Under the pieces are notes generated by a model. The model saw only the letters and a list, made by a program, of their open reading frames with translations. It was not told the origin of the DNA and did not search any database. Made by a program: the position numbers and the translations under genes. A stretch of DNA of 64,000 bases from Cutibacterium porci (GTDB lineage: Bacteria; Actinomycetota; Actinomycetes; Propionibacteriales; Propionibacteriaceae), in NCBI RefSeq assembly GCF_009696315.1, contig NZ_VUMG01000001.1, positions 744,001 through 808,000 on the forward strand. Direction: 5' to 3'. Below are positions 9,008-16,024 of the stretch, one piece after another (position 1 is the first letter of the stretch; the number at the start of each line of letters is the position of its first letter).

Positions 9008-9190
9008 TCAATCGCGGTGGAACACCGGTGAGAATCCGGGACGGTCCCGCCACTGTGACGCTCTTGGGCGAAGTCAGACCAGAACCGCGCACACCTGTCC
9101 CAGCCGGGGCAGGGACCACTACGGCGCACGTGCGTGGCGCCCGGGCTTGCGAGGACACAGGCTTGGGGGATGCGGCGGCGTCCCCGACGA
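9008..9190 (+). promoter_or_regulatory. Cobalamin riboswitch before the cobT-cobU fusion
   Basis: GGTGAGAATCCGGGACGG is followed by the consensus B12 box GGTCCCGCCACTGTGA (9043-9058) and GAAGTCAGACC (9070-9080). The expression platform is less clear: several GC-rich inverted repeats occupy 9095-9190 and no strong AGGAGG is seen before the coding region. Control of the downstream cobT-cobU, cobS and btuF-like genes is inferred from position. Confidence 0.92.
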
Positions 9191-9199
9191 TGGAGCATG

Positions 9200-10867
9200 A
9201 TGGCCCACTTGCCCGAATCCGTATCCACCGAGAGCCTGCTCGCACGCACAGTGCGAAGCATCCGAGGAGCTGACGCTAAAGCCGTGGAGGCGGCTCGAGC
9301 CCGTCAACAAGTACTTACCAAGCCCGAGGGGTCACTGGGGTTATTGGAGGACCTGTCGATTCGGTTGGCTGGAATGTACGGACAGGTGCCGGTCACTGTG
9401 CCGAGCAATCCCGTTGTCGGGCTGTTCGCCGGTGACCACGGGGTATGGGCGCAAGGTGTATCCCCGGATCCTCAGGAGATCACGACTCAGCAGATGGTCA
9501 ATATGGCGGCTGGCGGGGCTGCTATCAGCGTGTTGTCGCGCCAGATGGGTGCGCAGTTGTGGATTACTGACGTCGGTGCTCGTCACGAAGTGGACGCCCC
9601 GATCCGCCAGCGGTGTGTGCGCCGCAGCACCGATGACATGTCTCAGGGACCGGCGATGAGCCTCGACGAGGCTGTCCAAGCCCTTGAGGTCGGCATTGAG
9701 ACCGGGCTGGAAGCTGTCGGGGAGGGGGCGGACATCCTCGTCACTGGAGAGATGGGTATCGCCAACACCACCCCGGCATCGGCCCTCATTAGCGTCTTCA
9801 CTGGATTGCCGCCTGCTGAGGTGACTGGTAGGGGAGCTGGGTCGGATGACCGCCGTCATCAACATAAGATCGGTGTTGTCGCTCGCTCCCTGCAGGTAAA
9901 CCGGCCCGAGGCCGAGCATCCGGTCGAGGCGTTGGCCAAGGTGGGAGGCTTCGAGCATGCCGCTATGGCCGGTTTTATCTTGGCTGCGGCCGCGTCACGA
10001 ATTCCCGTGCTTATTGATGGTGTTATTGCCTGTTCTGCTGCCTTGACGGCGACCGCTATCTGTCCCGAGGCGCGAGATTTTATTATCACTAGCCACGCTG
10101 GTGCCGAGCCGGGAATCACGGCGTCAACTGCTGCCCTCGGTTTGCCCGCTTTGCTGGACCTTGGCATGCGGCTAGGAGAGGGATCTGGTGCCATCTTGGC
10201 TCTGCCGATCGTGCAGGCAAGCGCCCACATCCTCAATGAGATGGCCACCTTCGACGACGCTGAGGTCACCGATATCAAGGTGACTGGGGAAACCGACATT
10301 CCTGACGATGTCGACACGAGTACTCCACCTTGTCGGGTACTCGTCCTGGGTGGCGCAAGGTCGGGTAAGTCGACATTTGCTGAGTCGCGGCTGCCCCGCG
10401 ATTCTCGCGTGACGTATGTTGCGACGTCACAGCGCAATCCCGCAGACCCTGAGTGGGAGGAGAGAATCCGCCTGCACCAGGCCCGACGCCCGGCGGCGTG
10501 GCAAACCGTTGAGACCACCGACATTGCGTCGGTCTTACTGGCCGATGATGACGCCCCGGTGTTGGTGGATTGCCTTGGAGTATGGATCACGCGGATTCTT
10601 GACGAGGTTGGGGCTTGGGCTGCTGACGCCGACGACCGAAGCTGGCAAAACGACCTGGAAAGCCACGTCGACGAATTCATTGATGCCATCCGTCGTACCG
10701 GCCGTGACGTCATCTTCGTTTCCAACGAGGTCGGTATGGGGGTTGTGCCTGACACGCCGGCTGGACGACTCTTCCGCGACGAGCTGGGTCGACTCAATGC
10801 CGCCGTTGGTCAGGCCTGCGACGAAGTGTGGATGTGTGTCGCCGGGATTCCCAAGAGGTGGGCATGA
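9200..10867 (+). CDS. cobT: Fusion of nicotinate-nucleotide:DMB phosphoribosyltransferase (CobT) and cobinamide kinase/guanylyltransferase (CobU)
   Basis: The product is about 555 aa. The N-terminal ~365 residues are CobT: K-P-x-G-S-L-G, F-A-G-D-H-G-V, G-E-M-G-I-A-N-T-T, G-R-G-A-G and S-H-A-G-A-E-P-G. They activate dimethylbenzimidazole to alpha-ribazole phosphate. The C-terminal ~180 residues are CobU: P-loop L-G-G-A-R-S-G-K-S-T, Y-V-A-T-S, V-D-C-L-G-V-W-I-T and V-S-N-E-V-G-M-G-V-V-P. They phosphorylate and guanylylate adenosylcobinamide. These are the two activating enzymes that feed CobS, encoded next with an ATGA overlap. The start is uncertain: ATG 9197 and 9200 are adjacent, with GGAG only a few bases upstream, and ATG 9170 is a longer option. 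Confidence 0.93.
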   Translation: MAHLPESVSTESLLARTVRSIRGADAKAVEAARARQQVLTKPEGSLGLLEDLSIRLAGMYGQVPVTVPSNPVVGLFAGDHGVWAQGVSPDPQEITTQQMVNMAAGGAAISVLSRQMGAQLWITDVGARHEVDAPIRQRCVRRSTDDMSQGPAMSLDEAVQALEVGIETGLEAVGEGADILVTGEMGIANTTPASALISVFTGLPPAEVTGRGAGSDDRRHQHKIGVVARSLQVNRPEAEHPVEALAKVGGFEHAAMAGFILAAAASRIPVLIDGVIACSAALTATAICPEARDFIITSHAGAEPGITASTAALGLPALLDLGMRLGEGSGAILALPIVQASAHILNEMATFDDAEVTDIKVTGETDIPDDVDTSTPPCRVLVLGGARSGKSTFAESRLPRDSRVTYVATSQRNPADPEWEERIRLHQARRPAAWQTVETTDIASVLLADDDAPVLVDCLGVWITRILDEVGAWAADADDRSWQNDLESHVDEFIDAIRRTGRDVIFVSNEVGMGVVPDTPAGRLFRDELGRLNAAVGQACDEVWMCVAGIPKRWA

Positions 10868-11703
10868 CCGACGACCGGCATACGAATCTTGAGAGGCTTG
10901 GGCCGCTGCGTGGAATCGCCGAGGCGGTGTCCCTCTTCACGATCTTGCCTGGACCGTACTTGAGCGACGTCGACCGTCCTCTGGCCCGCCGCGCCATTAC
11001 TGCATTTCCGTGGTTGGGGCTGTGCCTGGGCGTCGTGGCGGGAGGAATCGTCGCCCTCGTGCTTGGGTTAGGGGCTGGGTCCTGGCTTGCTGGGATATTG
11101 GCGCTGTGCTGGCTGGCCGGGGCGACGGGTGGTTTCCATCTAGACGGGGTCGCTGACACTGCCGACGGTCTGGGGTCGAGGGCAACGTCGGAGAAAGCTC
11201 TGGCAATTATGAAGAAGTCTGATATTGGGCCGATGGGCGTCATCAGCATTGTGTTGGTGCTACTCATCGACGCCGCCGCGGTGGTGAGTCTGGCTGGAAC
11301 AGCTGGGCCGGGGGCATGGTGGCGCGTGGCGATTGTGGTGGGACTGGGCCCGGCGTTGGGTCGTGCTGCCATTCTTTTTGCGACGATGACCGCAGTGCCA
11401 TGTGCGCGCCCGGGAGGGTTTGGATCTTTAGTTGCGGGAGTGACGACGCCGAGGTCCGCAGCGATTAATCTCACCGCGTTAGGGTGCGTGTGTGCCTTGG
11501 CCGGGTTATTGGCCGGAGGCTGGGTGTGGTGTCTGGTGGCGATCGGTTGTGCCGGGGCGACCTTGCTCATCGCGCAAGGATGGATCCATCACTTGGTGAG
11601 ACGCCTGTCCGGGATGACAGGCGACACCTTTGGAAGTATTAATGAGGTGACGCAAATGACGTTTTGGGTATTGACCTCGTTGACTTTGGCGGCCGTGTCA
11701 TGA
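10864..11703 (+). CDS. cobS: Adenosylcobinamide-GDP ribazoletransferase (cobalamin synthase)
   Basis: The 279 aa integral membrane protein has about six hydrophobic segments and the CobS signature G-G-F-H-L-D-G-V-A-D-T-A-D-G-L near residues 85-99, the acidic divalent-metal site. It joins alpha-ribazole to adenosylcobinamide-GDP to complete the coenzyme at the membrane. Start and stop overlap its neighbours by ATGA on both sides, so cobT-cobU, cobS and the BtuF-like gene are co-translated. Confidence 0.95.
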   Translation: MTDDRHTNLERLGPLRGIAEAVSLFTILPGPYLSDVDRPLARRAITAFPWLGLCLGVVAGGIVALVLGLGAGSWLAGILALCWLAGATGGFHLDGVADTADGLGSRATSEKALAIMKKSDIGPMGVISIVLVLLIDAAAVVSLAGTAGPGAWWRVAIVVGLGPALGRAAILFATMTAVPCARPGGFGSLVAGVTTPRSAAINLTALGCVCALAGLLAGGWVWCLVAIGCAGATLLIAQGWIHHLVRRLSGMTGDTFGSINEVTQMTFWVLTSLTLAAVS

Positions 11704-12482
11704 TCGACGATCTCGGTGTCGAAGTGCCGGTGGCGGGGACTGTGCAACGGGTAGTGAGCTTGGTGCCGTCGATTACCGAAGCCATCGCAATGACGTGTCC
11801 GCATGTCTTGGTCGGATGTACCGATTACTGCATTCGTCCGGCCAATCTCACTGAGGTCGTGGGACATGACGTCGTGCGAGTCAGGGGGACGAAGAACCCC
11901 GACCGGGCGGCCATCATCGACCTAAAGCCTGACCTTGTCGTCGCCAATCAGGAGGAAAATCGCGAGCACGACGTGACCCTGCTACGCGAGGCAGGGGTGC
12001 CGGTGTGGGTAACGCGGATCGGCACCGTGCTAGAGGCGGTTTCCAGCATGAAACGGATGTTTGAGGAGGGACTCGGTAGCGAGCAACCACAGTGGCTTCG
12101 CGATGCTGACGAGGAGTGGGCACAGCCGTGGCATGGCGCGATCTGCAGTGCAGTTGTCGCGGTGTGGCGGGATCCCTGGATCTGTGTGGGGAAGGACACG
12201 TATATTGCCGATGTACTCAAGCGAGTGGGGGTGGAGCTCATTGACCTTCCGGGGGAGTCTCGGTATCCCCACGCCGAGTTGCCCCTGATCACGTCGGCTC
12301 ATCCTGACCGCGTCATTCTTCCCGACGAGCCGTATCACTTTGGGCCCGACGATGTATCTGCTTTCCCTGGTCTTGATGTGCGACTGGTTGATGGCCAGAA
12401 GCTTGCCTGGTATGGCCCGTCCATGGTCGGTGCGCGGCAGTATTTAGCCCAGGCATTAGCCTGCGATACGGCGGTTAAATGA
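11700..12482 (+). CDS. Cytosolic BtuF-like corrinoid-binding (helical-backbone) protein
   Basis: The 260 aa protein has the periplasmic-binding class III fold start V-V-S-L-V-P-S-I-T-E-A-I (residues ~16-27), then P-D-R-A-A-I-I-D-L-K-P-D-L-V-V-A-N and V-W-R-D-P-W-I-C-V-G-K-D-T-Y, as in BtuF/YvrC cobalamin-binding proteins. It has no signal peptide or lipobox, so it is probably cytosolic. It is the last gene of the cobT-cobU/cobS unit and overlaps cobS by ATGA. It may bind or deliver corrinoid intermediates inside the cell, or be misassigned transport machinery. No ABC permease is next to it. The fold call is firm; the function is inferred. Confidence 0.75.
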   Translation: MIDDLGVEVPVAGTVQRVVSLVPSITEAIAMTCPHVLVGCTDYCIRPANLTEVVGHDVVRVRGTKNPDRAAIIDLKPDLVVANQEENREHDVTLLREAGVPVWVTRIGTVLEAVSSMKRMFEEGLGSEQPQWLRDADEEWAQPWHGAICSAVVAVWRDPWICVGKDTYIADVLKRVGVELIDLPGESRYPHAELPLITSAHPDRVILPDEPYHFGPDDVSAFPGLDVRLVDGQKLAWYGPSMVGARQYLAQALACDTAVK

Positions 12483-12533
12483 CGCGCTCCCGGTAAATGT
12501 GCCACAATGTCCCACGTCGCCGTGAGGCGGCAG

Positions 12534-12609
12534 GCCTCTGTAGCTCAGTTGGTAGAGCGCCGCTCTTGTAAAGCGATGGTCGCGGGTTCGATTCCTGTCA
12601 GAGGCTCCA
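12534..12609 (+). tRNA. tRNA-Thr (anticodon TGT)
   Basis: The acceptor GCCTCTG pairs with CAGAGGC. A GCTC/GAGC D-stem, the anticodon loop CTTGTAA with anticodon TGT, the T-loop TTCGATT and an encoded 3' TCCA complete the 76-base cloverleaf. The anticodon-stem base pair 27-43 is a C-A mismatch. It marks the left border of the accessory island. Confidence 0.97.
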
Positions 12610-12800
12610 CTGATCTTGGGCGTTGATACTGCTGCGCTGGTGTAGTGGTTTTCACGGGATTTGTTTTTCTCCGGGTATCTTGCGCCATGACCACAGCCCA
12701 GCGCGTGCCCTAGTGCGCCTGCGCCATACGACCTACTGCGGTGTCGTGCCAGATTGCGTCGGGTGCTTTCGGCGTCTGAGCGGGAGCGTTGTGGTAAGGT

Positions 12801-12864
12801 ATCATGTAATACAAGTTACCTGGCTATACAAGTTTCTGATTAGACGAATCTCTGCTGATACAAG
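12801..12864 (+). promoter_or_regulatory. Candidate PadR promoter/operator with three ATACAAG repeats
   Basis: The heptamer ATACAAG occurs at 12809-12815, 12826-12832 and 12858-12864. The first two are 17 bases apart and lie within an AT-rich patch unlike the GC-rich surroundings. The third abuts the AAGGAGG of the padR gene. PadR proteins usually repress their own operon, so autoregulation here is an inference. The rest of 12610-12800 shows no convincing gene. Confidence 0.45.
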
Positions 12865-12873
12865 GAGGACCTG

Positions 12874-13200
12874 GTGACGGAGTCCCAGCTGCGTAAGGGA
12901 ACTGTCGAGTTGATTGTGCTCGATTTGCTGGATTCTTCCTCGTCGTACGGCGGTCAGCTTCTCGATCGTCTTGTTGAGGAAGCTGGTGTGGAGGTGTCGT
13001 CTGGCACGCTCTACCCGCTGCTTGGCAGGCTGCGCAAGTCGGGGTTGGTGACGACGACATGGGAGGAGTCTCCGATCGGTCCTCCTCGAAAAATCTACGA
13101 GCTTACGCCTGCTGGTACGAAACGATTGAGTCAACTCAAAGCTGAATGGGACGTACTAGCCCAAGCAGTCACACGAATAACAGTACAAAAAGGGAGCTAG
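12874..13200 (+). CDS. PadR-family transcriptional regulator
   Basis: The 108 aa protein has a winged-helix PadR domain: L-R-K-G-T-V-E-L-I-V-L-D-L-L near residues 6-19, S-Y-G-G-Q-L, S-S-G-T-L-Y-P-L-L-G-R-L and G-P-P-R-K-I-Y-E-L-T-P-A-G. It starts at a GTG after AAGGAGG. PadR regulators of this short class commonly respond to small molecules or antimicrobials and repress an adjacent membrane or transporter operon. Here the next gene, 2 bases on, encodes a DUF5808-like protein. It is presumably co-transcribed and autoregulated through the ATACAAG repeats. Confidence 0.92.
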   Translation: MTESQLRKGTVELIVLDLLDSSSSYGGQLLDRLVEEAGVEVSSGTLYPLLGRLRKSGLVTTTWEESPIGPPRKIYELTPAGTKRLSQLKAEWDVLAQAVTRITVQKGS

Positions 13201-13202
13201 TG

Positions 13203-13919
13203 ATGGCGTGGTTCACTAAAGGCGACGATGATCGCACATACATTTTCGGGCTTCCCCTTTCGAAATTATGGGAGGGGGATGCGAACGCACTTCTTGACAC
13301 GTTCGAACCGGAAAATCCGCATCTTTTTGTCCCTAGAAGCTATGGCTTAGGTTGGACGATCAATTTTGGAAAGATCGCAGTCAAGGCTGGTTGGATTCGC
13401 CCGGATGACTCTATCCCTGATTTAGTTGACTTTATTCCAGATTCTGTACGCCGCTCAATAGTGTTGGCGCAAGTTGCTGGGAACGTCGCGCTCATAGCTA
13501 GCGCAGCGCAGGTAGCCAGACACGACTTTGTGGCAACAGGTTGGAGCCTAGGTGGGCTACCGAAAAGATACTCTCGGGGAAAGAATCTCGCCCTCGCAAT
13601 GATTCTGACTGCCGGGGTTCTCACGGCTCTTCCCAGTGTCGTGAGGTGCCACGAAGCCGAGTCGCATGAGGCAATCAAGCTCAGCTATCACGCAGATCAA
13701 TTGGGTTTCACTTCGGCGTCGGTAGTTGGGCTGGTGGCCGCTAATAGGAGCGCCGGTGCTTCAAACCAACGCCAGTTTGTCGCCGTTGTAGCGCCATTTT
13801 TAGGCTTGCTCGTCAGCGGAGGGGTGAAACTCACCTGCGTCAAAACTGCACTTCGTAACCTCAACAAGCAATTGCGAGCCGGGGTAGTAGGAGATGGAGG
13901 CATTGGCGAGCAACAGTGA
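13203..13919 (+). CDS. DUF5808-like membrane protein
   Basis: The 238 aa protein has an N-terminal segment P-H-L-F-V-P-R-S-Y-G-L-G-W-T-I-N-F-G at about residues 40-57, resembling the DUF5808 motif that follows PadR or DUF1648 contexts in Gram-positive bacteria. Hydrophobic stretches follow at about 93-106, 131-148 and 200-213. The function is unknown. It starts at an ATG 2 bases after padR, with GGGAGC overlapping the padR stop, so it is the probable target of that regulator. The DUF assignment is from memory and moderate. Confidence 0.7.
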   Translation: MAWFTKGDDDRTYIFGLPLSKLWEGDANALLDTFEPENPHLFVPRSYGLGWTINFGKIAVKAGWIRPDDSIPDLVDFIPDSVRRSIVLAQVAGNVALIASAAQVARHDFVATGWSLGGLPKRYSRGKNLALAMILTAGVLTALPSVVRCHEAESHEAIKLSYHADQLGFTSASVVGLVAANRSAGASNQRQFVAVVAPFLGLLVSGGVKLTCVKTALRNLNKQLRAGVVGDGGIGEQQ

Positions 13920-14016
13920 TGGTCTCACAATCGTCGGTGCGCTTAGTAGTCACGCGCGTTACGCTCATGGGGGCATTGGCGAGGGTTGTCGTTCTCCTGA
14001 CCCGGTGGGGCGTTTT
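13920..14016 (+). pseudogene. Decayed fragment related to the membrane gene at 14907
   Basis: The 39 bases from GCTCATGGGGG at 13963 to the TGAC ending near 14001 match the interior of the downstream membrane gene (from 15122) at 32 of 39 positions, and all seven differences are transitions. Translated, L-M-G-A-L-A-R-V-V-V-L-L-T mirrors L-M-G-V-L-A-R-V-V-A-P-L-T. No intact gene surrounds the fragment, and a transposase relic begins directly after it. It is best read as a remnant of a second copy of the cassette. Confidence 0.45.
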
Positions 14017-14017
14017 G

Positions 14018-14275
14018 GCGTTTTCTATGCACTGCACCAACGCGGCGAGCACGTCCTCGCTGCAGCAGAGGACGTGCCGAGCCCGAGCCGGACGCCCGCT
14101 ACGTGCTGGCGGATCATCGTGCGGGCATGGTCGGCCAGCCCGTGACTTAGCCAATTGTGCCCACGATCTCGCCCTTCTCCTGCTTGGGCTACGTCGCCAC
14201 TTGTGAGGACAGGATTGCCTTGCGCTGAGCCACCGTCAACTCCATCCATTCATCCTGAACCCACACGGGAACTTT
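14018..14275 (-). pseudogene. Degraded integrase-core transposase N-terminus
   Basis: On the minus strand one frame reads V-W-V-Q-D-E-W-M-E-L-T-V-A-Q-R-K-A-I-L-S-S-Q-V-A-T then a stop. Further along, other frames give V-T-G-W, D-H-A-R and E-D-V-L-A-A-L-V-Q-C. These pieces follow the order seen in actinobacterial DDE transposases that begin M-E-L-T-x-A-Q-R-K-A and contain T-G-W-x-R-D-x-A-R. At least two frameshifts and one stop make it non-functional. No terminal inverted repeats were recognised. The bases 14276-14400 hold nothing recognisable. Confidence 0.6.
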
Positions 14276-14419
14276 GGGGTGACTCAACGAAGCACTCCAC
14301 GCGGGCATGGTGGATAGCCAATGCGAAGCGTTGAAAAATCTTTGGATAGGGATAGCCTAGCACCTGGTAGATATTTCATATTCAAGTAGCGCAATTCAAC
14401 TCACAATGAAGGTATCGAT

Positions 14420-14500
14420 ATGAGGATAAGGAAGTCCGTCTCGGCTGTGGTGGCGACGGTTATCGTTGCGGCCCTTTCAGTGGCACTGCTGGCTCGATGA
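14420..14500 (+). pseudogene. Signal-peptide segment of a secreted peptide gene, cut off by a frameshift
   Basis: An ATG at 14420, 7 bases after GAAGG, opens a 26-codon frame: two Arg and a Lys, then V-S-A-V-V-A-T-V-I-V-A-A-L-S-V-A-L-L-A-R and TGA. It is a textbook Sec signal-peptide n- and h-region that stops just where the next frame starts (ATGA at 14497). One extra base near 14495 would join the two as ...L-L-A-P-M-T-V-V-A-H-A-E-P, a complete signal peptide with an A-H-A cleavage site. I therefore read it as the 5' part of the gene at 14497-14898, separated by a one-base deletion. Translational coupling is the alternative. Confidence 0.6.
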
Positions 14501-14898
14501 CTGTAGTTGCACATGCGGAGCCGATATCTAACAAGAGTCAAACGGTTACTTTAGCGACGCAGGCCTTGTTGGATCGCAACGATCTGGCCCATGGCGGCGG
14601 TGGTCGTGAAGTTGCGCGATGGCATGGTGGAATGCCAGTAGCGGAAGTGGCCAATTCTCACCAAGTATCCACGTATAGTTGGACATCATGGGGGCGCAGA
14701 GCCGCCCTTTTTGTGCTGCGCCATTCCGTGCACAAACTACCAGCCAAAATCAGGCCTTGGGCCAACAAAATCGCAGATGTTCTTGAGCAAACAGAGATAT
14801 GGGAAAAGGCTCCTATTATTTTCACCTTGGGTAAAGCCGGGATCCCGTACGACGTTGCCAAGGCGGCTGCAGATTGGATCATTTTCTTCCTAGGCTGA
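14497..14898 (+). CDS. Candidate secreted bacteriocin-like peptide (5' part frameshifted)
   Basis: The 133 aa reading starts at an ATG without its own ribosome-binding site; M-T-V-V-A-H-A-E-P looks like the end of a signal peptide. The predicted mature part is about 126 aa: a Gly/His-rich stretch (G-G-G-G-R-E-V-A-R-W-H-G-G), a Trp-rich Y-S-W-T-S-W-G-R-R segment, a cationic region K-L-P-A-K-I-R-P-W and a hydrophobic C-terminus ending D-W-I-I-F-F-L-G. No family was recognised. The small secreted, cationic, Trp-containing product followed within 8 bases by a polytopic membrane gene resembles bacteriocin plus immunity pairs, but no function is established. Local GC is lower than in the flanks. 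Confidence 0.5.
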   Translation: MTVVAHAEPISNKSQTVTLATQALLDRNDLAHGGGGREVARWHGGMPVAEVANSHQVSTYSWTSWGRRAALFVLRHSVHKLPAKIRPWANKIADVLEQTEIWEKAPIIFTLGKAGIPYDVAKAAADWIIFFLG

Positions 14899-14906
14899 GG
14901 TTCGAC

Positions 14907-15353
14907 GTGGTAGTATCTAAGAAATTCGATGATTTGCTGGGGATGTTAGGCGCAATTGTCTTTTTTCTCGTCATCGTTATTCTTGTTATGTCCCCCTTCA
15001 TTATGATTCCAGCGTTGTTCGCCTTGGTATTTCAGGAGTGCTATCTAGATTCGCCGTGGACGTGGGAGACTGTTGTCCTGGGCGGATTAGTGCTGTTCGC
15101 ACTGGGGATGGGTGTTTCCTTGCTCATGGGGGTGTTGGCGAGGGTCGTCGCCCCCTTGACTCATCCTGTGGTTAACAAGGTCTTTAAAGGGGTTCTTGAG
15201 TTCCTTGTGCTGTGGTGGTTTTATTCTACTCTCATGCACCCAACTAGCTATGCCTTTTGGGCGAGCATTGTGGTGATGATTATGACCACTGCTACCGAAC
15301 CCATTCTCGATAGGGCCATCGAACGGCAGAAGCACGCCTCCAACCAGTCTTGA
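14907..15353 (+). CDS. Small polytopic membrane protein, candidate immunity protein
   Basis: The 148 aa protein starts at GTG 14907 after GAGG. It has hydrophobic segments at about residues 9-42 (probably two helices), 55-80, 95-110 and 118-132, with a charged C-terminal tail (D-R-A-I-E-R-Q-K-H). No known family is recognised. Size and position right after a small secreted peptide are typical of immunity or accessory membrane proteins of bacteriocin loci, which is the inferred role. A fragment of a similar gene lies 1.1 kb upstream. Confidence 0.55.
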   Translation: MVVSKKFDDLLGMLGAIVFFLVIVILVMSPFIMIPALFALVFQECYLDSPWTWETVVLGGLVLFALGMGVSLLMGVLARVVAPLTHPVVNKVFKGVLEFLVLWWFYSTLMHPTSYAFWASIVVMIMTTATEPILDRAIERQKHASNQS

Positions 15354-15504
15354 CCCGGTAGGGGCACTGGGTGCTTTCTGTGCGCCGAGAAATCCATGCC
15401 GATTTTCTACTGCTGTGGGGAAGGCAGCCCGATATCTTCGTAGTTGAGGGCGGTAGACGATGCAAGCGGTGTGTCTCGACGAGCTCGGTGTGGTGGCCGA
15501 ATTG

Positions 15505-15969
15505 TCAGGCCATTACCTGTTCCCATTCGTCGCGGTGGTGCAGCATGGTGCGGGCGGCTTTTTGGGCACCGTCGATGGAATGGTTGGCTCCCCATCCGCA
15601 CTGCACTTCGTTAGCGGCGGGGGTGGCGTCGAGTTCGAGGATGTCACGCAGGGTGGTCTCGACGAGTTCGCATGTGCCGGGGATATCTGGCTCGCCGACC
15701 ATGATGAGGTAGAACCCGGTCTGGCATCCCATCGGCCCGAAGTCGACAACGGATTGTGAGTGGTTTCGTACGCACTCGGCGAAGGAATGTTCAAGCGAGT
15801 GCACCGCAGGCATCTCGAGATGGTCCTTATTGGGCTGGCAGAACCTCACGTCGTACTTGGTAAGGGTGTCACCAGCCGGCAGATGCTTCACATCGGCGAC
15901 CCGGATAAATGGTGCCGCTACCTTGGTGTGGTCCAGGTTGAAACTTTCGACGTTCATCTTGTGTGCCAT
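15505..15969 (-). CDS. luxS: S-ribosylhomocysteine lyase LuxS
   Basis: The 154 aa protein has [13 protein letters not shown] near the N-terminus, the metal-binding H-S-L-E-H (His57, His61) and a third ligand Cys in N-E-V-Q-C-G-W-G. It cleaves S-ribosylhomocysteine to homocysteine and DPD, the precursor of autoinducer-2, in the activated methyl cycle. ATG 15969 is preferred because GAGG lies 8 bases before it; a start 33 bases earlier is possible. The luxS and manA genes run in the same direction with about 55 bases between them. Confidence 0.96.
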   Translation of the reverse strand: MAHKMNVESFNLDHTKVAAPFIRVADVKHLPAGDTLTKYDVRFCQPNKDHLEMPAVHSLEHSFAECVRNHSQSVVDFGPMGCQTGFYLIMVGEPDIPGTCELVETTLRDILELDATPAANEVQCGWGANHSIDGAQKAARTMLHHRDEWEQVMA

Positions 15970-16024
15970 GAGCCCATCCTCTCGCATCGGTGCGAATTCC
16001 ACATAGGTAACCAGTCAGCGACGG

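Noticed and set aside
13898-13982. GGCATTGGCGAG occurring twice 70 bases apart
   Set aside because: Twelve bases in one coding tail and one relic; too short to claim an element.
15970-16002. A longer LuxS start at 16002
   Set aside because: The 11 extra residues are not typical of LuxS and GAGG is well placed for the ATG at 15969.
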